A stretch of 64,000 bases of DNA from Hemileia vastatrix (lineage: Eukaryota > Basidiomycota > Pucciniomycetes > Pucciniales > Zaghouaniaceae), in the NCBI GenBank assembly GCA_030280995.1, contig JASXTE010000002.1, positions 12,534,683-12,598,682 of the forward strand, written 5' to 3'. The translations under genes were made by a program, and so were the position numbers. Below the pieces are notes generated by a model. It did no database searches. It was not told the DNA's origin and saw only the letters and a program-made list of their open reading frames with translations. Positions 31,525 to 45,100 of this stretch are shown here, piece after piece. Each line of letters opens with the position of its first letter. The stretch's first letter is position 1.

Positions 31525-32928
31525 TGTAGAAAGAATCTTACATTTGCCTTGCTGTAAGCAGAATTTGAAGGAGTTGGATAATCCTGAGAAAACCCTGTCC
31601 CTACAAGTAAACATAAGATTCAATTAACGAATCTTGAAGATTTGCTTTAAGAGTTGGATTAGTTGAAATTCTGATAGTTAGAATTTAAATGCATTAGAAA
31701 CCTATAATAAAGACAAATCTAAGTTCAAAAAATGGTTACACCAGACAACAAAATACCTAGTACCAGATTACACTGATACCAGTCACAGAAAATAATTAGA
31801 ACAAGCCGCAACACTTGCCCCAGAGACTGAAAAATACAGTAAAGTACTCCAGAAACTACCCTTGGAATGACCTGTTCAAAGGTGCCTTATTAAAGGACTG
31901 CCCCAGGTTTATCCAGTTACCCACTGAAATTAAAGAGTGTACTTTATTATATTTTTATTTTATGAATTTTATAAGAAAAGAAATAAATTTGAGTCCCCCA
32001 TGATGAGAGCTATCCAATGGTACCCAATATGTTGATATTTTTTATTATAATTGTTGTTATATGTTAAAATATTGTTAATTATCAAAAAAGGCCCTTATTA
32101 TCAAAACTAAGAAGAAACAAATGTTTAAAAGAGTATGATTCTCTTCTTCTCCTCCTGATTCTCCTGCTCCAGACCTTTCCAAAAATACGCTACATGCATA
32201 GGATCTAAAATAAACTATTGATCTAGTAAGCATAATAGATTTCCAACCAAAATTTGCCACCATAGCCAAATTTTAACCCAATGACCAGACTTTCCCATTG
32301 TGAGAAAATTTGCCACAATGAGCTCTTTTTGCCACAATGAGATAATTTTTCCAGATTGAGCTAAATTTTCCACAATGACAGAATTTTTCCAGTACACTTT
32401 GCTTTTGCACCAGAAAATCACCAGAGAAAACCAAAGTGCACCACAGCACTGGTGCTCAGTGGCCATTCCATCAGCACACCTTATCCACCAATAATACTAA
32501 AAGACACTAAATCAAGTAAAACACTAAGAAAACAGTAAAATATGATAAAAAACCATCAACGAATAAAAGATAGAGAAATATCTGGGCTACCCAATGGTAA
32601 TAATCACCTTCCGAAATTCCAAATATCCAGCCTAATAATCCAGAAAATTGCTACTAATCTTCCAAAAAAAAAAAACCCAAAAAAAGCCTCAGAAAATACC
32701 CAAAAGATAGAGAATGACCCAAAAAATCCAATATGACCATTTCCAAATCCATAAAATCATCAAATCACAAGAAAAATACCATCATATAACCATTCCAAAA
32801 TGCCACAAATCAACCCAAAAATATCCATAATAACCAAATTAACACCTGGTAACACCAAAATTTCCTTTCAAACAGTATTCAATCAAATTATCACCTAAGC
32901 CGCATACCCAGATGAGGAATGCCACACC
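31525..32928 (-). mobile_element. 5' LTR of gypsy element 3
   Basis: On the minus strand it would start TGTGGCATTCCTCATC (32928) and end TTCTTTCTACA (31525), giving about 1.4 kb. The part 32196-32928 is repeated at 18746-19487, which supports its being a dispersed LTR. It contains a 19-20 bp minisatellite (32233-32405). The matching 3' LTR is not visible because Harbinger-like copy 2 interrupts the other end. Confidence 0.65.
32233..32405. repeat. 19-20 bp minisatellite in LTR, about 8 units
   Basis: Units such as CCAAAATTTGCCACCATAG, CCAGACTTTCCCATTGTGA and GCTCTTTTTGCCACAATGA repeat head to tail. It has fewer units than the related array at 18793-19030, so unit number varies between LTR copies. 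Confidence 0.85.
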
Positions 32929-32941
32929 GCTGACTCTGATT

Positions 32942-32985
32942 CACCACAGAAAAATTGGGGGGGTATTGCTAGCAATACCCCTTGC
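32942..32985 (+). repeat. GCTAGC-centred terminal-like motif (plus orientation)
   Basis: It reads CACCACAGAAAAATTGGGGG, then a perfect palindrome GGTATTGCTAGCAATACC followed by CC. It is the same design as at 37355 and, inverted, 7663 and 47197. Confidence 0.7.
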
Positions 32986-32989
32986 TTGA

Positions 32990-35900
32990 ACTCCGTTGAG
33001 TCACAAATCTATGCCTGAATTATGCACACATCATCACCATGGAGAAAAGTGTTTGGCCTTATATTTAGTCAGAGATTTGTCACAAATTAAGCTCAAGATG
33101 AACCTACATTAATCACTGTTTGATCTTGAAAAATCATAATTTGATCATGAGTTGAACTCCCTTTGAGCTCACTTTGATCTAACATAAGCTTTTTCATATC
33201 CAATGTGTCAACTATTCACTTTCAAAAAGATTCATAATGAATTTCACATGGAATATCAGAACTGAAACCAGTAATTTTGAGTAAATGGCTCCTCAACATG
33301 ATTAATCTACAATAAAATACCATCAAAATTCAATCTGATTACTGAAAACTTTTGGTAAAATGACTAATAGATATTTGAATTAGAAAATAATATTCCATTT
33401 CTCAATTTCAAATTCAAAATATAAATCCTCGTTTCAAATGTGAATTTTGTAGATTCCTTGCCTTGCTATATTATGAGTAATATTTGAGGTATTGTACACC
33501 TTTGTAAATATGGTGTTGTTCTGCTAGAAATTATCTCTGTTTGAAGTCAACTTTATTGAAGCTTGATTCCATAATGATACATATTTTATAACTATTTTGA
33601 GAAAAAAGTGACTAGTAATGAAGTTAGCCTTTTATCTGTCCTTTATTAAACCTCACTTAATACTACTTAAATCCAAATTGACCCACAAAAACCTTATTCA
33701 AGATATTTTTTAGCCCAGGTGGATTCAAGATTAAAGCAAAATATTTTTTTTCATATCCAATATGCCTATTGATTAAATTTCTTCAAGCTTACTTAAAATT
33801 AGCATTAACATTAACTTTCACTGGAAATATTAAACACAAATCTTGAAAATATAGTATTTAAAATCAAAATAAATCTAATATAATATGCTTACAACAAAAT
33901 TTTTTTTCTGGATTTATTGAAACAAAAATTTTTTCATTTGTGAAAATTGAAAAAATACTATCCATCCTGAATTTAGAATTCAATTTTAAAAGTTTAATGC
34001 CCCCTCACTTCCAAGTTTATCATGTATTTCAAAAATTATATTTTTAATAATTTTGTGAATAGTACACCTGAGATATAAACCTTGGGGATATCAAAAACTA
34101 AAATATCAGCAAATTGAAATGTTTTTTATTGATATGAATGGAAATAATGATTCAAAAACAACATTAGAGCAAGATTGATTTTAAATAATAGGCATACTTT
34201 CTCATGTAAATTTCAATAAAAATAATTATTATTCTTAAATAAGTTGCAGTGGATACATTTGAGCTCAAAAAGAATTAAAATTGAAAAAATAAGACTTCAA
34301 TAATTCATATTCAAAAATGAAATCACCCTTCATTATCTACCTGTAAACTATTTTAAATTAAATAATTTCAAAGTCAGTATATACTGATGTTCTTTTTTCT
34401 TCTAAAAATTTATTATATAGATTAATAGTCATAAAAAGTTGACATAGATGTTAATTTTATATAAGCAATCTTTAATGCATAAAATGATAAAACTATCTTT
34501 TATGTAAAAAGTGATGTAGGAAAAAAATATTATTATATTTTTGATGCACTATCAATAAAGTTGAAGATAGAGCATGTCAAAAGTTTAAACTTAATTTCAA
34601 TTTTGATATCATCATTTTATTTTATTTTACTTGAGTAGAAAACAGATTTTAAATCTCAATATAATTTTGAATCCCATTAGTCTGTAGATTTGAACATTTG
34701 AAACTATGAAATAAATATTTATGAAAGAATTTTACAATATTTGCCCTTCTAAAAACTCATAAATCCAACTTCAAATCTTCTAACCTTCACAAGTAACCAC
34801 AATGCATTCTGAAAATACTCTATATTTAAATAATTAAAGGTAAATAAAATTATGTTTTTATTTTTTATTTCAATTTTTGATAAATAATATATATATATAT
34901 AATTGCTTAACAAGTCTAAGAGGGAACTTAATAGTGGTTTTGGCATTAGATATATAGATTCAACTTTCAAAAAATTTGTTTGGAATAAATTACAAAGACA
35001 AAAAGTAAATATTTTTATAAAAAAATACTGATTTAGGTTCTCTTAAACATTTATTAACCATTTTTATGGAATATCAATCCATGGTTATTATTCTTTATGA
35101 TATTATCATTAAATTTTATCCTTTTTTAATGTAATGATTTTCTATTGTGTGGTATGTAGGTTAAGATAAGTTTAAAAGATTTATTGAAGATATATATACC
35201 AGACAGAGTATAATCTGTAGATTTATAACTATAACTTACTTTTCTGATGTTTCACATCATTGATAAGTAGCTCATGCATTAAACAAGTAAATAATTATAG
35301 TCCTTTGAAATAATTCCTTCTGAATTTCAAATTTTTTGTTATTCTTAAAATCATTACTCAAATAAACTGAAAATTTCTTCAATCATTGATTGAAAAAAGG
35401 AGTTTCAAAATCTTATTTTGTAGTTAAAAAGTTTGAGTTATTTTTCATATTATCAAATATAATGAACATTTGTAAATTTTAACTTCAAAACTAGTGATCA
35501 TAGCAAAGTAATACTGCAACAATCAGATAAAAAGGGTGGAATAAAGTCATAGCACAACAGGAAATGATACAAAATTGTTGATTTTTGACATATTTTTCCA
35601 CCTTTAGATAATGTTTAGTGGATTTTAACATTATTATAACAAAAAAGCTTAACAATGTTTTTAATTTTTTTAACAAAAATAAATATTTTTAGATCATTTT
35701 TTTAAAAAATGTGACTTATTTTTATGCTTTATCTACAAAAGTTAGTAGTTTTTTTTGCAGAAATCACTTGTTTTGATATTCTATTTTTGAATTTTTTAAG
35801 AGAGCTCATTGCATTAAAGTTTTGTATCAATTATTCATTAAAACATCATATTTTAAATCTAGAGATTTGGTTTTGAAATAATATATATTTTTATGTTAAT

Positions 35901-37354
35901 TGACTCATTAATTTTGGATTGATAAATTATGTTAAAATTGGGGTTGCTTATTTCTAGTGATTGTACATCATAGTTGGTTTTCAAATCAAAGATTAATAAA
36001 TGTTGAAATTTTGTAAAATTCTAAATATCTTTTAAACCTTTTTGATTTAAATAATTTTTAATGTTATGTAATCATTCTATAAGTAGAACACAATTTAAAT
36101 CAGATAATGGTACATTGCTTTCAATTTCTAATACTAAAATTCTATTCTACTTGAAACAATGTAAACTAAAGCTTGGTATCTCATATAAGAAACTCACAAT
36201 TTTCAAAAATCATATTTCCAACTTTTTAAACATGATACACTTTAAAATATATTTTTAGAATAATTTCCTAATTAGTTTCAAATACAAGAAAATAATGACA
36301 TCAATTTATTTTAATACTTAAACTATTCTGATGAATGATTTTCACAATCCTCTAAGTAACATAAGGTTACAATTTATACACATATGCATGATTGATCCTT
36401 TTGTTTAATTTTAGCTGAATCTAAAAAAGAAAATCTCATGTTGAATATCAGCTATAGATAAACTGCTTATATTAGAAGCTAATATTTCATATGAAAAATT
36501 TATTATTGAGTTTGGGAAAAATTAATAAGTGTTGGGCATTATAATTGAGACATATATTCAATTAAATAAAAAAGGATTACCTTCTAAATATTACAAATAT
36601 ATATATATATATAATAAAAACTAATTATATAGTAGCATTTAACTATGGTTTTATACTAATTTCATATAAAAAAAGGGATTGAACTAAAAATTTCAGTAAG
36701 GAAAATAAAAGTAAGATAATTTAATATTATTGTTTATATTTTCATATTTTTGAAAAGGCTTACCTAAGGGAGAAAATTATTTGGTTTTAGAGTACAAGAA
36801 TTTCTAGATAAAAATCTCCACAATATAGTTTGACCCTTTGAAAAAGTAAAATTCTAAAAATTTTGCTACATCATTTTATATATTTGTTAAGTAATAAAAA
36901 ATGGAGTAGTATCTTGAAAATGAAGCTTTAGAAAATTAAATTAATGATTTAACTTTATAATATAATTTTTGAAATAATAAATCATGTCTTCAAAAAATTA
37001 TATATCTTACAATCAAGATAGCAATACTAATTAAGGACCTCTAACAACTTTGGAAAGAAAACAAGAAAAAAAATTAGTAAAATGCATAAGTTATTTTTTG
37101 AATTTAAAGAAACTTTATAGCTCTACCTGTAAACTATCCTTAAAGCAAGTTTAGATTTAACATGTGGAAATTCATACATAGTACCCTTGCATCATGAGAG
37201 CAGAATAAAATTTATTTAGTCTTATTTTATTAATTTATATTAGTATTTTTATTTTTGGTTTTTCATTAGTATAAAAATATTTTTTTTAAGTTTTTTGTTT
37301 TTCAGAGCATAAGTTCAAAGCTGCCCATCATTACTTCAATTTGAAGCTCCATAT
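32990..37354. other. 4.4 kb AT-rich DNA with no recognisable gene
   Basis: Only very short frames occur, all with AT-driven composition. Small TA runs are present near 34890 and 36600. I see no conserved protein motif, tandem array or RNA gene. It begins and ends with GCTAGC-centred motifs in the same orientation, so it may be the interior of a decayed mobile element. Confidence 0.5.
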
Positions 37355-37944
37355 CACCACCGGAAATCTAGAGGTGAATTGCTAGCAATCCCCTCTCTTT
37401 AAATTTAGAGTGTCCCTTAATTATGCCAGGTTTATGAATACTTTATAAACATGAGTAAATTAGAGTTAGATTTACATTTATTCTCAGATTGATTATAGAC
37501 AGAATATCAACTGATTCCAAATTATTCACAAGTTGATCCTCCAGAACTTGATTTTGGTCCTCTGTTGAGCACAAATTGAGCATAAATTGATCTAACCCAA
37601 GCTTATGCATATATAATAATTCAGGATACTTGCTCTATTAAATTTGATAATAAAATAAAATATTGATGAATTTATATAAAAAAATTATTATGTAAGATAT
37701 TAAATTATAAATTTAAGCATCATAGGAGGGAACTTAATAGAACTTAATTTTACTATGTGACACATTAATACTGTATCACGCAGTTTGAAACATTTAAAAC
37801 AAAATTTGTCATGATGGGCAATGAAATTGCTTAGACAGACACTTTAAAAATTAATACTGACCATAATAAACAAGTATTAAACCTTGGCATCTATCCAATA
37901 AAAGATTTTCCTTCTGATAAATGGATTTTTCTCAGTTACTCCCT

Positions 37945-38900
37945 GCTAAAAAGTGTCCTTGTGAGGTTTGTCTGACCTTCAGGGGGGTAATTTGGCCACA
38001 TCAAACTACTTCTATTTCCATGATTGACCAAAAAATCATCCTCATTTCCATCTAAAGAGTTTATCTCATCTGACTGTGGCTGATCAAAGGGGTCCACCAC
38101 AAGTTTAGCCAAAATTTTGGTGAACACTTTTTTGATGGATAGTGACTAACTGATGCTTTCCGAAATTGTCCACCTGAAGTTAGGCTCAAATTCAGAAGGA
38201 TAAATTTATTATGAATACCAAATTAACTGAAGAATACTTTTGCCCTAGCTACTCTGCATCATAAAAGTGTCCAACTGAGGTTTAGCCATAATTCAGGTAG
38301 ACATTTTGGAAAGGCACAGTCTGATGGGTTTAATATCTATATATGGCAATAAGTATCAGTTTTTTATCAACATGGAACTAGGATTAATTTAATATGGACA
38401 AAGTGTCCACCTGAAGTTTGGCCAAAATACAGGTGTAAATTTTTATGAGGATTACTTGATGAAATGAAGAAGACTTGCAATTACTTTCCATCATAAAATT
38501 TTCAAACTTAAGTTTATCAAAAATTGTGGTGACACTTTTTCCAGATCCAGTCATATGGGATCAACTCTCTATATGGCAATGAGAATCAATTTTTATTCAA
38601 TCATGGCATTAGAAGTAATTTGATATGGACAAACTTTCCACCTGATTTTTGGCCAAAAATAAGTTGGAAATGTTTATGAGGAATACTAGATTAACTATAG
38701 AAGACTTGCAACCTACTACTGTCCATCATAAAAGTGTCGACTAGAAGAATTCTCAAACTTGTGGTTGACACCTTTGGCCTGGTCCAGCCATATGGCATCA
38801 ATTCTGCATATGGAAATGAGGATTTAATTTGGTCAATCATGGTACTAGAAGTAGTTTGATATAGACAAAGTGTCCAACTAAATATTGGAAAAAAATCAGT
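37945..38900. repeat. about 234 bp ancestral form of the palindrome satellite
   Basis: Two site types alternate. Type A (AAAGTGTCC or variants) is at about 37949, 38266, 38494 and 38730. Type B (GTCCACCTGAAGTTTGGCC or variants) is at about 38165, 38399, 38630 and 38873. Most spacing is 228-240 bp. Both sites are imperfect inverted repeats. Phrases such as CACTAGAAGTAGTTTGATAT also recur. It grades into the 607 bp satellite to the right. Confidence 0.75.
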
Positions 38901-39139
38901 TGAAAACTTCATTTAGTTTTTCAAAAAATCAAATAAAGTACAATTTTATTCCTGATGATGCCCATTTTATCCAACACCTCTTCTGAGCCTTGAAATTAGG
39001 CATTTAGCTTGAATTTTTAATTTCATATAAAATCCCTTTTATTCAACCTATTTCTTTTTAACCCTTTTTTTCTTTTAGATATCAATTAATTTTATGTAAA
39101 ACAAATCATTTTCATAATTTTTTACCTGTATTTAATAAA

Positions 39140-42100
39140 ATTATTAAAGGTTTAACATCACCCTGTAAGCATTTGGCACATGTTTTTTTGCTATACTAAT
39201 AAAAATAATAATATACTGGTGACAAAAAATTGATCAAATGATAAAATATTAATAAAAAAAAGATCAAATACCAGTGGATATGTTTTAAAAAAATACCAGT
39301 TGCACTGAAGAAGAGCTGCACCCTAGATACTCACCATCAAAAAAGTGTCCAGCACAAGTTCGGCTGAACTTGTGCTGGACACTTATGGTCAGGTGCAGTC
39401 ATATGAGATCAATTCTCGCTATGGCAATGAAAAAAATTATTTGATAAAAAACTTCACTAGAAGTAGTTTTACATAGCCAAATTTTCTACTTAGAGTTCAT
39501 CCAAACCACAGGTGCACAATTTTTTATCTTTAAAAAAAAGTCAATTTAGTACAATTTATCCCTGATGGCTCTCATTTGCTTCAACACCTCTACTGGCATT
39601 TGATAGTAGGAATATTACTTGGATTTCTTTTTTCATATTTGATCCCTTTAACTTAATTTTTTATTCCTAATATTGCTTTTGGATATCAATTAATAATTTT
39701 TAAAATAAACTATTTTCATATTTTTATACATTTATTTAATAATATTATAAATGGCATAACATCACCTGGTATGCATTTGGCACATGAGTTTTTTCTATAC
39801 TTATAAAATTGATAATATAATGGCGACCAAAAATTAATCAAATGATATTTATGAGTGAGGAACAAAGATAAAATACCAGTAGACATGTTTGTAAGAAATA
39901 CTAGATGAACTGAAGAAAAATTCTACCCTAGCTACTATCCATCATAAAAGTGTCGAGCACAAGTTCGGCAGAACTTGTGCTGGAAACTTATGGTCAGGTG
40001 CAGTCAGATGGGAGCAATTCTCTCTATGGAAATGAAGATAAATTTTTGATATAAAATTACACTAGAAGTAGTTTGATATGGAAAAATTTTTATGCTGAAG
40101 TTTTGGTAAAGCTCAACTGGATTTTTTTTTATTTTTACAAAAAAGAAAATTTAGTGCAAGTTTAGCCCTGATTGTGCTAATTTGATTCAACATCTCTTTT
40201 TTCTGTTTATGGCAGGAATTTAACTTGGATTTTAATTTTCATCTTTGATTTCTTTGATTTTACTTTATTCCTCTCATAATGCTTTTGGATAGAAGTTTAT
40301 TTTTTGTAAAAAAAATTATTTTCATATTTTTTTACCTTTATTTAATAATATTATAAAAGGTGTAACATCACCCAGTATTCATTTGGCACACAAGTTTTTG
40401 CTATACTGATAATATTAATAATATAATGGTGACAAAGAATTAATCAATTGATAAATATGAGTGATGCACAAAGATTTAATAACAGTGTACATGTTTATAA
40501 GAAATTCTAGATGATTTAAAATGACTTGCACCCTGGCTACTCTCCATGATAAAAGTGTCCAGCACAAGTTTGGCCAAACTTGTGCTGGACACTTTTGGTT
40601 GCATGCCGTCAGATGCAATAAATTCTTTTTATGGAAATGAGAGTGAATGATAACTCCATAATTGCACTAAAAGTAGTTTTATATGGACAAATTGTCCCCC
40701 GGAAGTTTGTCCAAACCTGAGGTAGACAATTTTTTACTTTGGTAAAAAGTAAATTTGATCCATGTTAATCTATGATGGTGCCCATTTTTTCTGAAGCCTC
40801 TACTGGCTCATGATAGCAGAAATTATACTTAATATCTTTATTTCATGTTTGATCTCTTTAATTTTAATTTTACCCTTTAATTTATCCTTTAGCTTTTAAA
40901 TATAAATTATATTTTGGTAAAACTGATAAGTTTCACATTTTATTACATTTATTATATAATATTATTAAAGTTGTAAAATCACACAGTGTACATTCAGTAC
41001 AAATGTTTTTTCCATACTAAAAATATTAAAAATATAATGGTGACTAAAAAATAATCAAATAATAAATATGGATGACACAGAAAAATCAAATACCCATAGA
41101 CCTTTTTAAAATGAATATAAGATTAACTGAAGAAGACTTGCACCCTAGCTACTATCCATCATAAAAGTGTCCAGCACAAGATCAGCTGAGCTTGTGCTGA
41201 ACACTTTTGGTTGCATGCAGTCAGATGGGATAAATTTACTCAATGGAAGTTAAAATGAATTTTTGCTCAATCATTGCACAAGAAGTAGTTTTATACTGCT
41301 ATACTATACTCCTGATTTTTTTGAAAACATCAGGTGGACACTTTCATTAATTTAAAAAAAATGAAAATATATTCCAAATCTAGAACTGGTGGTGCCATTT
41401 TGGTTTGAAAACTCAAATTTTCATTGATGGCTGAAATTTTATTTGAATGTTTAATTTCATATTTAATCACTTTTATTTTACTTTTTTCTTCCTCTTTTTG
41501 CTTTCAAATATCAATTTATTTATTGTAAAACTAATACTTTTCATATTTTTTTTTACTTTTATTTAATAAGATTATTAAAGATGTAGCATCTTCCAGTATG
41601 CATTTGGCTTATAATTTTTTTCAATACTAATAACATTAATAGTATAATGGTGAAAAACAATGAATCAAATGATAAATATGAATTACACAGAAAGACCATA
41701 TACAAGTGGATTTGTTTATAAGGAATACCTGATGAACTGAAGAAGACCTGCACCATAGATACTCACTATCATAAAAGTGTCCAGAATAAGTTTGGCTGAA
41801 CTTGTGCTGGACACTTTTGGTTGCATGCAGTCAGATGGGATAAATTTACTCTATGGAAATGAAAATGAAATTTTGCTCAATCATTGCAAAATAAGTAGTT
41901 TGATATTGCCAAAATTTCCTTCTGATGATTTTTCAAAACTCATCAGGACACTTTCTTTGGTTTAACAAAAAAGAAAATATAGTCCAAGTTTAGCCCTGGT
42001 GATGCACATTTGATCTAACACTACTTTTTATTGATAGTGGGAATTTTCCTTAGATTTTTTTTTCTTATTTTATCCCTTTTATTTTACTTTTTTATTGCTC

Positions 42101-45100
42101 ATATTGCTTTGGATATCAATTATTAAATTTTTAAAATAAATAATTTTCATACTATTATACCTTTATTTAATAATATATGATTAAAGGTGGAACACCACCT
42201 GGTATGCATTTTTCACACAAGTTATTACTATAGTAATAACGTTAATAATATAATGATGACAAAAAATTAATCAAAAAGTAAATTTAAATGACACAGAAAG
42301 ATCAAATACCAGTGGAAATGTTTATAAGAAATCCCTTTTGAGTTTAAGAAGATTTGCTGTATGCCTACTCTCAATTATAAAAGTGTCCAGCACAAGTTCG
42401 GCCGAACTTGTGCTGGACACTTTTGGTTGCATGAAGTCATATGATATAAATTCTCTCTATGGAAATTAAAATAATATTTCACTCAATTATTGAAGTAAAG
42501 AATGTATAATATTGTAAAATTGTCCCCTGGAAGTCTGTCCAAACCTCAGCTCAAAATTTGTTAGCTATACATAAAAGTAAGTTTAGACCAAGTCTTTACC
42601 TAGGGGTCCCCAACTTTCCCAACACCACTTCTGGCTCTTGATAGTAAAATTTTACTTGTATTTTTTATTTAGTATTTGATCCCATTTATTTTCATTTTAA
42701 TTTTCTATTACTCTTTTTAATTTTAAATATCAATTTATTTTTTTAAAAACTAAACATATTCATTTTTTTCAACTTTATATAATAATATTATTAAAGGTGT
42801 AGAATCACCAATTTTGCATTTGGCATGCAGGTTTTTGCTATACTAGAAAAATTAATAATATATATGGTGACAAAAAATTAATTATAAGATAAATATGAAT
42901 GATAAAAAAAAGTTAAAAAAACAATAAAAATGTGAAAAAAAAACTGATGTGCTGAGAAACACTTCCACCCTAGCTACCCTCCATCATAAAAGTGTCCAGC
43001 ACAAGTTTGGCCGAACTTGTGCTGGACACTTTTGTTCAGGTGCAGTCAGATGGAATCAATTCTCTCTATGGCAATGAAAAAATATATTTGACAAGAAAAT
43101 TCACTAGATGTAGTTTGATATAGCTGAATTATCCACCTAGAGTTCATCCAAACCACAGGTACACAATTTTTTATCTTTAAAAAACAGTCAATTTAGTACA
43201 ATTTATCCCTGATGGCTCTCATTTGCTTCAACATCTCTACTGACCTTTGATATTAGGAATAATACTTGGATTTCTTTTTTCATATTTGATCCCTTTAACT
43301 TAATTTTTTATTCATCATATTGCTTTTGGATATCAATTAATCATTTTGAAAATAAATTATTTTTATATTTTTATACATTTATTTAATAATATTTTAAAAG
43401 GTATAACATCACTCAGTATGCATTTGGCACACAATTTTTTGCTATACTTATATAATTAATAATATAATTAAGACAAAAAATTAATCAAACAATATGTATG
43501 AGTGAGGCACAAAGATAAAATACCAGTAGACATGTTTGTAAGAAATACCAGATGAACTGAAGAAAAATTTTAACCCAGCCACTCTCCATCATAGAAGTGT
43601 CCAGCACAAGTTCGGCCGAACTTGTGCTGGACACTTTTGGTCATGTGCAGTCAGATGGAATCAATTCTCTGTATGGCAACAAAAAATTTTTTTATCAAAT
43701 TTCACTAGAAGTAGTTTGGTTTAGCTGAATCATCCACCTGCTGTTCTGCTCAATATCAGGTGTATAATTTTTTATCTTTAAAGAAAAGGTCACTTATTAC
43801 AATTAAGCCCTGATGGCTCCCATTTGCTTTAACACCTCTACTGGCTCTTGATAGCAGGAAGTTTACTAGTATTTTTTTCATATTTGAACTCTTTGACTTT
43901 TATTTTACTCTTTTATTCCTCTTTTTACTTTTAAATTTCTATTTAATTTTTGTAAAACTAATCCTTTCCATATTTATTTACGTCTATTTTAAAAAAATAT
44001 TGAAGGTATAACTTCACATGGTATGCATTTGGCACACAAGTTTTTGCTATACTAATAACATTAATAATATAATGGTGATAAAATATTAATCAGATGATAA
44101 ATATGAAAGATACAGACTGATCAAATACCAGTAGACATGTTTATGAGAAATACAAGATGAAGGAACTGAAGAAAATTTCCACCCATGCTACTCTCCATCA
44201 TAAAAGTGTCCAGCACAAGTTCAGCCAATTTTGTGCTGGACACTTTTGGTCACATGCATTCAGATGGGATCAATTCTCTCTATGGCAAAAAAAAACATTT
44301 TTTTATTAAACTTCACTACAAGTAGTTTTGTTTAGCTGAATCATCCACCTGTCGTTCTTCCCAACCTCAGGTGTATAATTTTTTATCTTTATAAAAAAAG
44401 GTCACTTATTAAAATTTAGCCCTGATGGCTCCCATTTGTTTCAACACTTCTACTGGCTCTTGAGAGAAAGAATTTTACTAGTATTTTGTTTTTCATAATT
44501 GATCTCTTTCAGTTTAATTTTACTTTTTTATTTCTCTTTTTTTTAAATATCTATTTAAATTATTGTAAAGCTAATCATTTTCATATTTTTTTACTTATAT
44601 TTCATAATATTATAAAAGGTGTAACATCACCTGGTATGCATTTGGCACATGAGTTTTTGCTATACTTATAATATTAATAATATAATGGTAACAATAAATT
44701 AATCAAATGATATATATGAGTGAGGCACAAAGATCAAGTACCAATGGACATGTTTATAAGAAATACCAGATTAGCTGAAGAAAAATTCTACCCTAGATAC
44801 TCTCCATCATAACTGTGTCCAGCACAAGTTTGGCCAAACTTTTTCTGGACACTTTTGGTCACATACAGTCTGGTGTGATTGATTCCCTCTCAATCATTGC
44901 ACTAGAAGTTGTTTGATATGGCTAAATGGTTCTGCTGAAGTTTTGTTAAACCTCAGATTGGAACTTTTTGTTTTTCAAAAAAGCAATTATAGTACAAGTT
45001 TAGTGCCACTGGTGAGCATTCACCCCAACATGTCTACTTGCTCTTGATGGCAGGAATTTTATTTTAATTTTTTATTTCATATTTTCTTCCTTTAATTTTA

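Larger units (their letters stand above)
27773..32928 (-). mobile_element. Ty3/gypsy element 3 (minus), internally deleted
   Basis: On the minus strand: 5' LTR (32928-31525), primer binding site (31520-31503), gag (31206-30149), an acidic fragment (29586-29266), integrase (28960-28151) and a 3' part cut by Harbinger-like copy 2. No reverse transcriptase or protease motif is visible, so a large part of pol is missing. The phrase GTAGTTTATCCTCATTC recurs at 27780 and 29995 with a variant at 27830. It is a different family from the chromovirus at 1-4785. Confidence 0.78.
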
